In this document: positions 27,724-37,300 of the stretch, one piece after another | Layout of the letters: the number at the start of each line of letters is the position of its first letter | How positions within the stretch are numbered: position 1 is the first letter of the stretch | Assembly (NCBI GenBank): GCA_902768435.1 | Contig: CACXLJ010000016.1 | Span: forward strand, 62,001-126,000 | Source: an uncultured Bacteroidales bacterium | GTDB taxonomy: Bacteria > Bacteroidota > Bacteroidia > Bacteroidales > Muribaculaceae | Direction: 5' to 3' | DNA length: 64,000 nt | Translations under genes and position numbers: made by a program | The notes under the pieces: generated by a model | The model's database searches: none | Told to the model about the DNA's origin: nothing | What the model saw: only the letters and a program-made list of their open reading frames with translations

Positions 27724-29988
27724 TTACAAATACCTGGCGGTGAGGGAGTCGGGGCAGTGAACCATGTCGTGCGGGTGGCCTGCAAAGACGATGTTACCGC
27801 CACGGTCGCCGGCGCCAGGCCCTAACTCGATGACCCAGTCGGCCGCCTTGATGACATCGGTGTTGTGCTCCACCACATAGACGGTGTTGCCCTTGTCAAC
27901 CATGTCGTCGAACAGCTCGATGAGGTGGTGCACATCCTTCAGGTGCAGGCCGTCGGTGGGTTCGTCGATGACAAATGTGCCTCGCTGTCCGCCCTGTTCC
28001 ACAGGTGAGGTGTAGCTCTTGAGGTAAGAAGCAATCTTGAGCCGCTGCAGTTCGCCGCCCGAGAGGGTGCTGAGCGCCTGGTTCAGATGCAGGTAGTGCA
28101 GACCCACAGCCATGAGTGGCCGCAGTTTCTCCTCGATGCTGGTGCCCTTGAAAAACTCGCTGGCACGGCGCACCGAGAGGTCCATGACCTGGGCAATGTT
28201 CATGCCGTTGACGAGGTATTGCAGCGCCTCGGGCGAGTAGCGCAGTCCGCCACAGGCCTCGCAGGTGGTCTCGATGTTGTCCATAAACGCCATTTCGGCA
28301 ATCACCACACCCTTGCCGCCGCACACGGGGCATGCGCCCTTGCCGTTGAAGGTGAAGTATTGCTCCTTCATCTTGTGCTGGCGGGCAAACACCTTGCGAA
28401 TGTCGGGCGCCACATCCATATAGGTGGCGGGAGTGGAACGCAGGCTCACGCCGATGTTCTTCTGGCTGATGTAGACGATGCCGGGCTCATAGGCGCGCCT
28501 GAAGCACTCCATGAGCGAACTCTTGCCCGAGCCTGCCACACCTGCCACGGCAGTGAGCACACCCAGAGGCAGGTCGATGGTCACATGCTTGAGGTTGTGC
28601 AGCGTGGCATTCTCGAGTCTGAAGTGGCCCGAGGGCTTGCGGGGGTCGGGCTTGAACGCTCCGCTCTTGCCCATCATGATGCCCGTGCTGGTGCCGCTGT
28701 GCAGCAGCTGGCTGTAATCGCCCTCAAAGATGATTTGACCACCTTGGCTGCCGGGCCCGGGGCCCATGTCCACAATGTGGTCGGCAATGGCAATCATCTC
28801 TTTGTGGTGCTCGACAAGGAGCACGGTGTTGCCGGCATCGCGCAGGCGTCGCACCGAGTGTTTCATCTTCTCGATGTCGTGGTCGTGCAGGCCGGTGCTG
28901 GGTTCGTCGAGAATGTAGAGCACATCGGAGAGCGACGAGTTGATGTACTTGGCAATCTTGCAGCGCTGGGCCTCGCCACCCGATAGGGTACCCACGCCAC
29001 GGTCCAGGCTCAGGTAGCCCAGCCCAATCTCTTCGAGTGCGGTGAGGCGGGCGCTGATGGCGGCCTTGAGGTCGACGGCGAGGGGCGAAGTGAGGCTCTT
29101 GATCCACTGGTTGAGGTGGGTGATGCTCATGGCGCTCACATCGGCAATGTTTTTGCCGTCGATTTTGCACGAAAGCACGCGCTGGCTCAGTCGCGTGCCG
29201 CCGCAGTCGGGGCAGGGGCCCATGTTGAGCATGGGGTTGAGCACGGCGGCGTGCAACAGGCCTTCTTCGCTGTTGATGATGCTGCGATACATGCGCGGGA
29301 TGATGCCCTCATATTTGGCCGTCTTGGGCCAGTTGGCCGGTGGGTTTTTTAGCCTGATTTGCGGGCTGTTGAGAAACAGGTCGAGTTCCTCGGGGCTATA
29401 GTCCTTGATTTTCTTGTCGAGGTCGAACAGGCCACTGTGGGCATACCTGATCCAGCGCCAGCCTCCTTTGCCAAAGGCGATGTAGTGTATGGTGTCTTCG
29501 TCGTTCAGACTCTTGTCGAAGTCGATGAGCTTGTGGATGTCGAGTTCGCGTATCTCGCCCAGGCCCGAGCAGCGCGGACAGCTGCCCTCGGGGTGGTTGA
29601 AGCTGAACGACTCGGCATAGCCCACAAATGGCTGGCCCACACGCGAGAAGAGCAGTCGCAGCAGGGCGGCAATGTCGGTATAGGTAGCCACAGTCGAGCG
29701 GGAATTCTGCGTCGGTTTCTTTTGGTCGATGACGATGGCGATGGGCAGGTTCTCGATGCTGTCGACATGCGGGCGGCCGTATTTGGGCAGATATTGCTGC
29801 ACAAACGAGGGGAAGGTGTCGTTCAGTTCGCGGCGCGACTTGGCGGCAATGGTATCGAGCACGAGCGAGCTCTTGCCCGAGCCCGACACGCCCGTGAACA
29901 CCGTAATCTGGTGTTTGGGTATCTCGAGCGACACGTCTTTCAGGTTATTCTCGCGTGCTCCGCGTATGATGATTTTGTCGTATTTCAT
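27724..29988 (-). CDS. UvrA-like ABC ATPase lacking the UvrB-binding domain (UvrA2/DrrC type)
   Basis: The 754-residue protein has two ABC ATPase modules: Walker A GVSGSGKSS and GVAGSGKSS, signatures TLSGGEAQR and TLSGGELQR, Walker B DEPSTGLH and DEPTDGLH. Zinc sites CPRCSG, CPDCGG, CPVCGG and CEACGG are UvrA-like. Canonical UvrA has ~940 residues. Here the sequence passes straight from LLRLLFSRVG to the SFSFNHPEGSCPRC segment, so the UvrB-interaction domain is missing and a role in UvrABC repair is unlikely. Such short paralogues are linked to resistance to DNA-binding drugs (family knowledge). The start is placed at ATG 29988; the longer frame begins with TTG. It is monocistronic. Confidence 0.88.
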   Translation of the reverse strand: MKYDKIIIRGARENNLKDVSLEIPKHQITVFTGVSGSGKSSLVLDTIAAKSRRELNDTFPSFVQQYLPKYGRPHVDSIENLPIAIVIDQKKPTQNSRSTVATYTDIAALLRLLFSRVGQPFVGYAESFSFNHPEGSCPRCSGLGEIRELDIHKLIDFDKSLNDEDTIHYIAFGKGGWRWIRYAHSGLFDLDKKIKDYSPEELDLFLNSPQIRLKNPPANWPKTAKYEGIIPRMYRSIINSEEGLLHAAVLNPMLNMGPCPDCGGTRLSQRVLSCKIDGKNIADVSAMSITHLNQWIKSLTSPLAVDLKAAISARLTALEEIGLGYLSLDRGVGTLSGGEAQRCKIAKYINSSLSDVLYILDEPSTGLHDHDIEKMKHSVRRLRDAGNTVLLVEHHKEMIAIADHIVDMGPGPGSQGGQIIFEGDYSQLLHSGTSTGIMMGKSGAFKPDPRKPSGHFRLENATLHNLKHVTIDLPLGVLTAVAGVAGSGKSSLMECFRRAYEPGIVYISQKNIGVSLRSTPATYMDVAPDIRKVFARQHKMKEQYFTFNGKGACPVCGGKGVVIAEMAFMDNIETTCEACGGLRYSPEALQYLVNGMNIAQVMDLSVRRASEFFKGTSIEEKLRPLMAVGLHYLHLNQALSTLSGGELQRLKIASYLKSYTSPVEQGGQRGTFVIDEPTDGLHLKDVHHLIELFDDMVDKGNTVYVVEHNTDVIKAADWVIELGPGAGDRGGNIVFAGHPHDMVHCPDSLTARYL

Positions 29989-30010
29989 TCGAATCAAGCT
30001 TGGATGGTTG

Positions 30011-30018
30011 CAAAGTTA
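30011..30018 (-). promoter_or_regulatory. -7 element on minus strand (TAACTTTG)
   Basis: Plus-strand CAAAGTTA, 22 bases upstream of the UvrA-like start, matches the TAnnTTTG consensus. No clear -33 element. Confidence 0.5.
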
Positions 30019-30316
30019 GCAACAATTCTTTTTATCTGGACGGGCGCAGCCCTTAAAATTACAGATTCGCTAAAATTATGAAATTAAAAATTCAAGCGCC
30101 GTCGCGCTAAAAGCTATCGGCTCGTTGCAATCGGCTATTACTTTGTGTCTTCCATGAATTGGTTGGGATTGGCTATGATTTCGGGTGAATTCGGCCAAAT
30201 GTGCATGGTTCAATAGTATAATGATACATTTTTGGGCGTTTTTTTGTAAATATGGCGAAATTTTGCGAAATTAGCGGAATTATTGATAAAATATTAAAAA
30301 AACCGGATATTGGCAG
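30019..30316. other. Intergenic region, divergent UvrA-like gene / porin gene
   Basis: About 300 bases. The right third is very A/T rich (GCGAAATTTTGCGAAATTAG, then A-runs) and probably holds the porin promoter, but I see no exact TAnnTTTG (the nearest is TAAATATG around 30248). No gene or RNA recognised. Confidence 0.4.
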
Positions 30317-31663
30317 ATGAAAATGAATAAACCTCATAGCCTGGCCGTGGCATGCGGCGTGGCGTTGCTCACCATGATTGCGCCACTCACCGCGCGAGCC
30401 CAGGTGACACCCCCGACCCAACCAGAGCCGGAGAACGAGTTTACGATTGACGCCGAGTTGATGACCCGTGGCGAAATCAGGCGTGGCGGCTTGCCCAGTA
30501 GCGAGGAAGACGTTGACAACAAGGCCAGCTTCATACTGGAGCGCACCCGCTTGGGAATGGGCTATTCGCGCTCGTTTTTCCAGGCGCACATCACCGCCCA
30601 GCACTCGGCCGTGTGGGGCCAAGCTGGGAAAGGTTCGTTTAATTTGTATGAGGCTTGGGCGCAGTTTAAGGCTCGCAACGGCTTGTTTGCCAAGGTGGGA
30701 CGCCAGGTGCTGAGCTATGACGATGAGCGCATTATTGGCTCTAACGACTGGGCTATGACGGCGCTCTCTCACGACCTGCTCAAGGTGGGCTACGAGAACG
30801 ATAAGCACAAGTTGCACTTGATGTTTGCCTATAACCAGAACAGCGCCAGTGTGAACGGCGGCTCAGAATATCGCGATGGCGACAAGCCGTATAAAACGAT
30901 GCAGAACCTGTGGTATCACTACCAGCACCCGCGCGTGCCGTTCGGCGTGTCGCTGCTGTTTATGAATCAGGGGCTGCAAAGCGAAAAGGACGATAACTTG
31001 AAAAAAACGTATTATCAGCAATTAGTGGGCACGTTTGTCTCTTATAAGCCCCTGGACTGGAGCGTGGAAGGCTCGTTCTACTACCAGCTGGGCAAGAACG
31101 AGACGGGGACAGATATCAGGGCCTGGATGGCCAGCGCGAAAGGCATCTACTCGCCCTCTCGCCACTGGAAACTCACCGGGGGCTATGACATTTTGAGTGG
31201 CGACCCGTTCTTTGCCGTGCCTTCGGGTGACGGCATGGGGTTGGGGCTTACGCAGCACAAAACCATTAAGGGCTTCAGCCCGCTCTATGGCTCCCATCAC
31301 AAGTTTTATGGCGCTATGGATTTCTTTTATGTGTCGACCTACTACAACGGTTTCACGCCGGGTTTGCAGAACATCTACGCCGGTGTGAGTTACAAGCCCA
31401 TTAGCAAACTGAAGTTTGATGGCACCTATCACTATTTCAGAATTGCCACCAACACCGATAACCTTGACAAACCACTGGGGCATGAGGTGGAGCTTACTGT
31501 GTCGTACACCCCCATTAAGGAGTTGCTTGTGTCGGTGGGCTACAGTTACATGCACGGTTCCAAAACCATGGAGGCCCTGAAGCGTGTTGACAGCCAGCGC
31601 AACCTGCACTGGGCATGGCTCAACCTGATTGTGCGTCCGCGCTTCCTGCAAATTAAATGGTGA
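30317..31663 (+). CDS. Alginate-export-family outer-membrane porin
   Basis: The 448-residue protein has a signal peptide (MKMNKPHSLAVACGVALLTMIAPLTARAQ). A beta-barrel of the alginate_exp type follows: FTIDAELMTRGEIRRGG, LERTRLGMGYSRSFFQAHI, LYEAWAQFKARNGLFAKVGRQ, then the signature LSYDDERIIGSNDWAMTALSHD, long amphipathic strands, and a final strand at the C-terminus (WLNLIVRPRFLQIKW). AlgE-type porins pass anionic polymers; related proteins in Bacteroidales have unknown substrates. Its last bases overlap the possible start of the phosphatase gene, so it opens the cluster leading to the NRPS. It may be the outer-membrane exit for the product or an independent porin (inference). Confidence 0.82.
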   Translation: MKMNKPHSLAVACGVALLTMIAPLTARAQVTPPTQPEPENEFTIDAELMTRGEIRRGGLPSSEEDVDNKASFILERTRLGMGYSRSFFQAHITAQHSAVWGQAGKGSFNLYEAWAQFKARNGLFAKVGRQVLSYDDERIIGSNDWAMTALSHDLLKVGYENDKHKLHLMFAYNQNSASVNGGSEYRDGDKPYKTMQNLWYHYQHPRVPFGVSLLFMNQGLQSEKDDNLKKTYYQQLVGTFVSYKPLDWSVEGSFYYQLGKNETGTDIRAWMASAKGIYSPSRHWKLTGGYDILSGDPFFAVPSGDGMGLGLTQHKTIKGFSPLYGSHHKFYGAMDFFYVSTYYNGFTPGLQNIYAGVSYKPISKLKFDGTYHYFRIATNTDNLDKPLGHEVELTVSYTPIKELLVSVGYSYMHGSKTMEALKRVDSQRNLHWAWLNLIVRPRFLQIKW

Positions 31664-33858
31664 TTATGAAGATAAGCCTCAACAAAATCAGACAACGTTT
31701 TACCCGCCGCACCTGGATCACACTGATTATCGTGATGGGGGCACTGCTGCTGGAGCTTATCTCTGCAGCGCAATATAATTATGCCAAGCGCATACTTGAA
31801 GACGAACTTGAGAAGAAGGCCTCTATCGAGATAACGATGAAAGCCATCCTGGTCAAGAGTATGCTCAACGCCACCGAACAAGTGCTCAACAGCCATGTGG
31901 CCGAAATCACCAAATTGACCGAAGACACCGAAGACATCGACGATGCCATATTCTCCATTCTTCAAGCCAACAGGTATTTCATCGGTATGGGTATGGCTTT
32001 TGAACCGGGATATTTCGGTGGCAGAGACGCACTTTATGAGCCCTGGGGTTTCAATTCACCTGACGGTGTCAAGTTTAAAGAGAACGTGGCCAGTCGTGAA
32101 GGTCACGACTACACCAAATTAAAGTTCTTTACCGAGCCTATGCGCACCGGGCAGCCCAACTGGACTGACCCCTATATCGACACTGTGCAGAATCATTCAT
32201 TAGTCACAACATATTCCATACCCATCATTGACCGCAAAGGCCACAGGGCAGGAATTGCCGGCATCGACCTGTCGCTCGAGTGGCTGAGCGACAGCCTTAA
32301 CAGCCGCCACATGTATCCCTCGTCATATTGCCTGCTGCTCACCGATAATGGCGAACTCATCTCTCAGCCGTCGAAGAGCCATCCGCGGCACAAAGACTTT
32401 GACGACGCCATCAGTTTGATAAAAGACTCCACGGCCCGGGCACGGGTTGTGCCCCAAAGCAAATTCAAAGTGATAGAGTTTGTGACCGACGACGGGCAAG
32501 ACGCGTGTGTGTTTTTCCACCACATGAAGGGGCGTCCGCATTGGCTGGTGGCCGTGGTGTGCTATGACAAGGAGGTGTTTGGCGAGTTGAGCACGATGCG
32601 CCTGCGCACGGGCCTGCTCATGCTGTTGGGATTCTTGTTGCTGGGATTCATCATCTACAGGTTCTTCAAGAATAACAAGCGCATGGAGCAGAATCAACGG
32701 GAGCATGACCGCATTGAGACCGAGCTGAAGATTGCCAAGCGCATACAAACCGAGATGCTGCCTCACGACGACATTAACCACAATAATGTTGGAGTTGGTG
32801 CCGCTCTGCTCACCGCTCGCGATGTGGGAGGCGACATTTACGACTACTTCTTGCGCGACGATAAACTGTTCTTCTGCATTGGCGATGCCAGTGGCAAGGG
32901 TGTGGCATCGGCATTAATCATGTCGGTGACTCACTCCATGTTCCGGTCGTTCGGCTCGCGTGAGAGTCACCCGGCCCGCATCATGCAAAAGATTAATCAG
33001 GCCGTGTGCCACGGCAACGAGTCGAGCATGTTTGTCACCTTCTTTGTGGGTGTGCTCGACCTGCCCACCGGCCGATTGCACTATTGCAACGCCGGCCACG
33101 ACACACCATTGCTCATCGACGGCACAGTGAAGGCGCTTGATGTGATGTCGAACATTGCACTTGGCGTGGATGCTGACTGGTATTATGAAAGCCAGTTGGT
33201 GGTGCTCAATCCCGGTTCCACATTGCTGCTCTATACCGACGGCCTCACCGAGGCTATGGACGCCAAACACCGGCAGTATGGCCTGCAGCGCGTGAAGGGC
33301 ACTGTGGCGCGTCATATCACCGCCCCGCCACAGCAGTTGCTCGACGTGTTGCGTGCCGATTGCGAGCAGTTTGTGGACGGTGCCGAGCAGAGCGACGACC
33401 TCACCATGCTTGCCGTGAGCTACACTCCCGCTCAAGAAGTGACTGAGCTGGAGCGCGAACTCAAGGTGACCAACGACGTGAAACATGTGCCCGAAGTCAA
33501 CGATTTCATCACTGATTTTTGCCAAGATGTGAAAATGGACGAGAGTCTGACCACACAAATGCAACTCGCTGTTGAGGAAGCGGTGGTGAACATCATGAAT
33601 TATGCTTATCCCGAAGGCGAGCAGGGCGACATCTTTATCAAGGCTTCGGCCACGGCCGAACACGTCAAGTTTGTGTTAACCGACCACGGTGCCGCTTTTG
33701 CACCCACCGATGCTCCTGATGTCGATACCTCGCTTAGCGCCGAGGATAGGCAAATAGGCGGGCTGGGCATATTCCTGGTGAGGCAGTTGATGGACACCAT
33801 CAACTATGAGCGCGTAGACAACCGCAACGTGCTCACGCTGACGAAGAAACGCAACTGA
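31657..33858 (+). CDS. Membrane sensor - SpoIIE/PP2C phosphatase - RsbW-like ATPase fusion
   Basis: The 733-residue protein has one TM helix (about 18-38), a periplasmic dCache-like sensor (about 40-300), a second TM (about 310-335) and a short linker coil (EHDRIETELKIAKRIQTEM). A PP2C/SpoIIE phosphatase follows (about 345-590) with metal-binding motifs RDVGGDIYDY, IGDASGKGVASAL, LLYTDGLTEAMD and SDDLTMLAV. The C-terminus is a GHKL ATPase (about 600-733) with N-box LAVEEAVVNIMNYAYPEG and GGLGIFLVRQLMD. In partner switching, PP2C enzymes dephosphorylate STAS anti-sigma antagonists and RsbW-type kinases rephosphorylate them; here both activities are in one chain beside an STAS gene. The ATG at 31666 is an alternative start just after the porin stop. 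All catalytic residues look present. Confidence 0.88.
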   Translation: MVIMKISLNKIRQRFTRRTWITLIIVMGALLLELISAAQYNYAKRILEDELEKKASIEITMKAILVKSMLNATEQVLNSHVAEITKLTEDTEDIDDAIFSILQANRYFIGMGMAFEPGYFGGRDALYEPWGFNSPDGVKFKENVASREGHDYTKLKFFTEPMRTGQPNWTDPYIDTVQNHSLVTTYSIPIIDRKGHRAGIAGIDLSLEWLSDSLNSRHMYPSSYCLLLTDNGELISQPSKSHPRHKDFDDAISLIKDSTARARVVPQSKFKVIEFVTDDGQDACVFFHHMKGRPHWLVAVVCYDKEVFGELSTMRLRTGLLMLLGFLLLGFIIYRFFKNNKRMEQNQREHDRIETELKIAKRIQTEMLPHDDINHNNVGVGAALLTARDVGGDIYDYFLRDDKLFFCIGDASGKGVASALIMSVTHSMFRSFGSRESHPARIMQKINQAVCHGNESSMFVTFFVGVLDLPTGRLHYCNAGHDTPLLIDGTVKALDVMSNIALGVDADWYYESQLVVLNPGSTLLLYTDGLTEAMDAKHRQYGLQRVKGTVARHITAPPQQLLDVLRADCEQFVDGAEQSDDLTMLAVSYTPAQEVTELERELKVTNDVKHVPEVNDFITDFCQDVKMDESLTTQMQLAVEEAVVNIMNYAYPEGEQGDIFIKASATAEHVKFVLTDHGAAFAPTDAPDVDTSLSAEDRQIGGLGIFLVRQLMDTINYERVDNRNVLTLTKKRN

Positions 33859-33899
33859 GGAATAACTACAAAGCATGATGAAGCTGGCAATGGTTTGCA

Positions 33900-33985
33900 A
33901 TTTATCGCATTCTGAATGGAGAAAATTTGGTGATTTATCGCATTCTGAATGGAGAAAATTTGGTGATTTATCGCATTTTGAATGT
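33900..33985 (+). repeat. 33-bp direct repeat, 2.6 copies, before the STAS gene
   Basis: Units at 33900-33932 and 33933-33965 are identical (beginning ATTTATCGCATTCTGAATGG and ending AAAATTTGGTG). A third, partial unit begins at 33966. Each full unit holds AAAATTTG, one base off the -7 consensus. They lie in the only sizeable gap (174 bases) between the phosphatase and the STAS gene. Confidence 0.9.
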
Positions 33986-34032
33986 GATTGTAAAATCGAA
34001 AATCAAATAATAACACTATAAATTACAAGATT

Positions 34033-34338
34033 ATGAAGACTACAATTCAAGAAATTGACGGCAAGCTGGTAGCCGTGCTCGACGGTCAACTCGACACTGC
34101 GGCAGCCGTGGAAGTGGAGCAGCAGTTGCAGCCCCTTTATGAGAACGAAGACAAGGACATTGTGATGGACTGTGAGAAACTTGAGTACATTGCCTCGAGC
34201 GGCTTGCGCATTTTGCTGAGCATTCTCAAGCGTGCCAAGGCCCACGGTCACACGGTGACGCTCAAGGGTCTGAACGATGACATCAAGAACGTGTTCAAGA
34301 TGACGGGTTTCATTAACCTGTTCCAATTCGAGGATTAA
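34033..34338 (+). CDS. STAS-domain anti-sigma factor antagonist
   Basis: This 101-residue single STAS domain resembles SpoIIAA/RsbV: VAVLDGQLDTAAAVEVEQQL, DIVMDCEKLEYIASSGLRIL with the usual phosphorylation site at Ser55/Ser56, and VTLKGLNDDIKNVFKMTGF. In the known systems the unphosphorylated form binds the anti-sigma kinase and frees its partner. The upstream gene encodes the matching phosphatase and a kinase-like domain, so these two should form a switch. No sigma factor is in the window; the downstream target could be one elsewhere, or the NRPS locus itself (inference). Its stop is 20 bases before the NRPS start, so the two are likely co-transcribed. Confidence 0.9.
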   Translation: MKTTIQEIDGKLVAVLDGQLDTAAAVEVEQQLQPLYENEDKDIVMDCEKLEYIASSGLRILLSILKRAKAHGHTVTLKGLNDDIKNVFKMTGFINLFQFED

Positions 34339-34358
34339 TCTGCTAAACAATAACGGCA

Positions 34359-37300
34359 ATGAAACAGTCAGCCCCCCTTTCGGCGGTACAGTATGGTCTC
34401 TATGTGGAGTGTGTGAACCATTTGGGAGAACCCTGCTACAATTTGCCCTATCTCTATGCCATAGACGGCTCGCTCGATGGCGAGCGCTTGTGCCGCGCGA
34501 TAGAAACGGCCGTCAAAGCGCATCCCACACTGTTCACACGAATAGAAGTTGATGACGCGGGCGAACCCATGCAAAGCATTGACATGAGTCAGGAGTCGTT
34601 TGAACTGCACATCGAGGAAGTGACCGACGTGGAGGCCTTGAAGCCCACGCTGGTGGAGCCGTTCGACATTTATGGCGGTCGCTTGTTCCGTGTGCGTTTG
34701 TTCCATGACGCATCGCACTACCACCTGTTTATCGACTATCATCACATCATTGTCGACGGCACGTCGATGCAAGTGATGCTCCAGGATATTGACAAAGCCT
34801 ATCAGGGAATGCCGATTGAAGCGGAGCAGCAGACCATGCTCGAGACGGCACTCTACGATGCCCAACGGCGCCAGGGTGCCGAGTTTGAAGAGGCTAAGCA
34901 GTGGTATGCCGCTCACTTTGATTGCGGCGACACATTCACCCAACTGCTGCCCGACCTTGACAGCGAGGAGCATAGCGAGAGCAGCCTGCTGCGGGTGCTG
35001 GCCGTTGATAAGCCCACGTTAGAAGGCTTTTGCCGGGAGAAAGGTGTGTTCAAGAGCACCGTGTTCACCGCGGCCTTCAGTTACCTGCTGGCCAAGTATA
35101 ACAACGAGCCTGAATCGCTGTTCACCACGGTGTATAACGGCCGTGACAACAAGCGCATGGCTCGCATGGTGGGCATGGCGGTGCGCACACTCCCCGTGTA
35201 TGGGAAGTTTACGCCCGAAACCTCTGTCCTCGACTTTTTGGGCCTGCTGCAGGAGCAGATGACCGGTTGCCGAGAGCACGCCATCTATAACTACAGCGAT
35301 GTGGTGAATGACCTGAAGCTGACAACCAACGCCATGTTTGCCTGGCACGGCAACCTGTTTGCCAACGAGCAGATGGGCGGCCGACCCATGCTCACCACCC
35401 GTTTGGGCAACAGCACCCTCGACGCGTCGTTATATCTCAAGGCATTTGTAATGGATGGCGCCTATCATGTGAAAGCCGAGTATAACTCCAACGAATACTC
35501 CGAGTCGCTCGTTGCCCAGTTCCTTGAGAGCTATGAGGCCGTGATAAACGGTTTACTCACCTGTGAGCGGCTGAGCGACATTAATATTGCCACTGCCGCG
35601 CAGGTTAAGGTGCTCGACAGTTTCAACCTCAACGATGTGGACTATGACGCTTCGCAAAGCATAGTTTCGCTGTTTAAGGCCCAAGCGCAGGCCACTCCGC
35701 AAAACACGGCCGTGGTGTATAAAGACAAGCGCTTCACCTATGCGCAAGTCGATGACATGAGCAACCGCATTGCCGCCGCTATTGCCGCCCGTGGGCTGGG
35801 GACCGAAGATGTGGTGAGTGTGCTCATTCCGCGCTGCGAGTGGATGGCGATTGCTTCGCTGGGCGTGCTCAAGGCCGGTTGTGCCTATCAGCCACTCGAC
35901 CCCAGCTACCCCACCGAGCGCCTTAACTTCATGATGAAGGACGCGAGCGCCAAGCTGCTCATCGCCGATCCCGAGCTGAGGTCTCTGGTCAATGAATATG
36001 AAGGCGAGGTGATGCTCACCGACCGGCTCAATCAGCTGCCTCAGGCGGCGGCCCCCGTGGTGAATGTTGCCCCCGACCAGCTGTTTATCATGCTCTACAC
36101 CAGTGGCTCAACGGGCGTGCCCAAAGGCTGCCAACTCACGCATGCCAATCTGGTGGCATTCTGCAACTGGTTCTGGCGCTACTACACACTCAACGAACAG
36201 AGCCGAGTGGCGGCCTATGCCAGTTATGGGTTTGACGCCTGCATGATGGACATGTATCCCGCACTCACCTGTGGCGCGGCCGTGCACATCATTCCCGAGG
36301 AAATCAGGCTCGATCTCATAGCGCTGAACGACTACTTCGAGACCAACGGCATCACGCACTCGTTCATGACCACGCAAGTGGGCTATCAGTTTGCCACCGG
36401 CATCGAGAATCACTCACTGCTGCATTTGAGCACCGGTGGCGAGAAACTGGCGTCGCTCACACCGCCGGCGGGCTATAAGTTCTATAATGGCTACGGACCT
36501 ACCGAGTGCACCATTTTCACTACCACCTTCCCGGTTACCAAGCGGCTCAAGGACATTCCCATTGGAAAGCCTTTGGATAACATGCGCCTCTACATCGTCG
36601 ACCCGCAAGGGCACCGACTGCCCGTGGGGGCCGCCGGCGAATTGTGGGTGGCCGGCCCGCAGGTGAGCCGCGGCTACTTGAATCGGCCTGAGAAAACGGC
36701 CGAGGTGTATATCACCAATCCCTTTACGGCCGACGAGAAATATAGCCGCGTGTATCGCACCGGCGACATTGTGCGCTATTTGCCCGGCGGCGACATTCAG
36801 TTTGTGGGCCGTCGCGACGGTCAGGTGAAAATTCGCGGTTTCCGCATCGAACTCAAAGAGGTGGAAGGCATCGTCCGTGAGTTCCCGGGCATTAAAGATG
36901 CCACGGTGCAGGCCTTCGACGAGGAGGGCGGCGGCAAGTTCATTGCTGCCTACATTGTGAGCGATGAGACCATTGACATCGAAGCCCTCAACAATTTTAT
37001 TCTGGACCGCAAGCCACCCTACATGGTGCCGGCTGTGACCATGCAGATTGAGGCCATACCCCTGAACCAGAACCAAAAGGTGAACAAGCGTGCCCTGCCC
37101 AAGCCCGAGAAGAAGGCCGCCGCGCAAGATGAGGTGAATGCCCCCATGAATGTGCTGGAGCAGGAGCTGCACGACATGATTGCTCAGATTGTGGGCAATG
37201 CCGACTTCACTATCACCACCCCGCTTGGTTATGCGGGCCTCACCTCAATTTCGGCCATCAGACTCGCGGTGCAGGTGAACAAGCGCTATGGCGTGACGCT

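Noticed and set aside
33900..33985. Short CRISPR array
   Set aside because: The units abut directly with no spacers; it is a simple tandem direct repeat.
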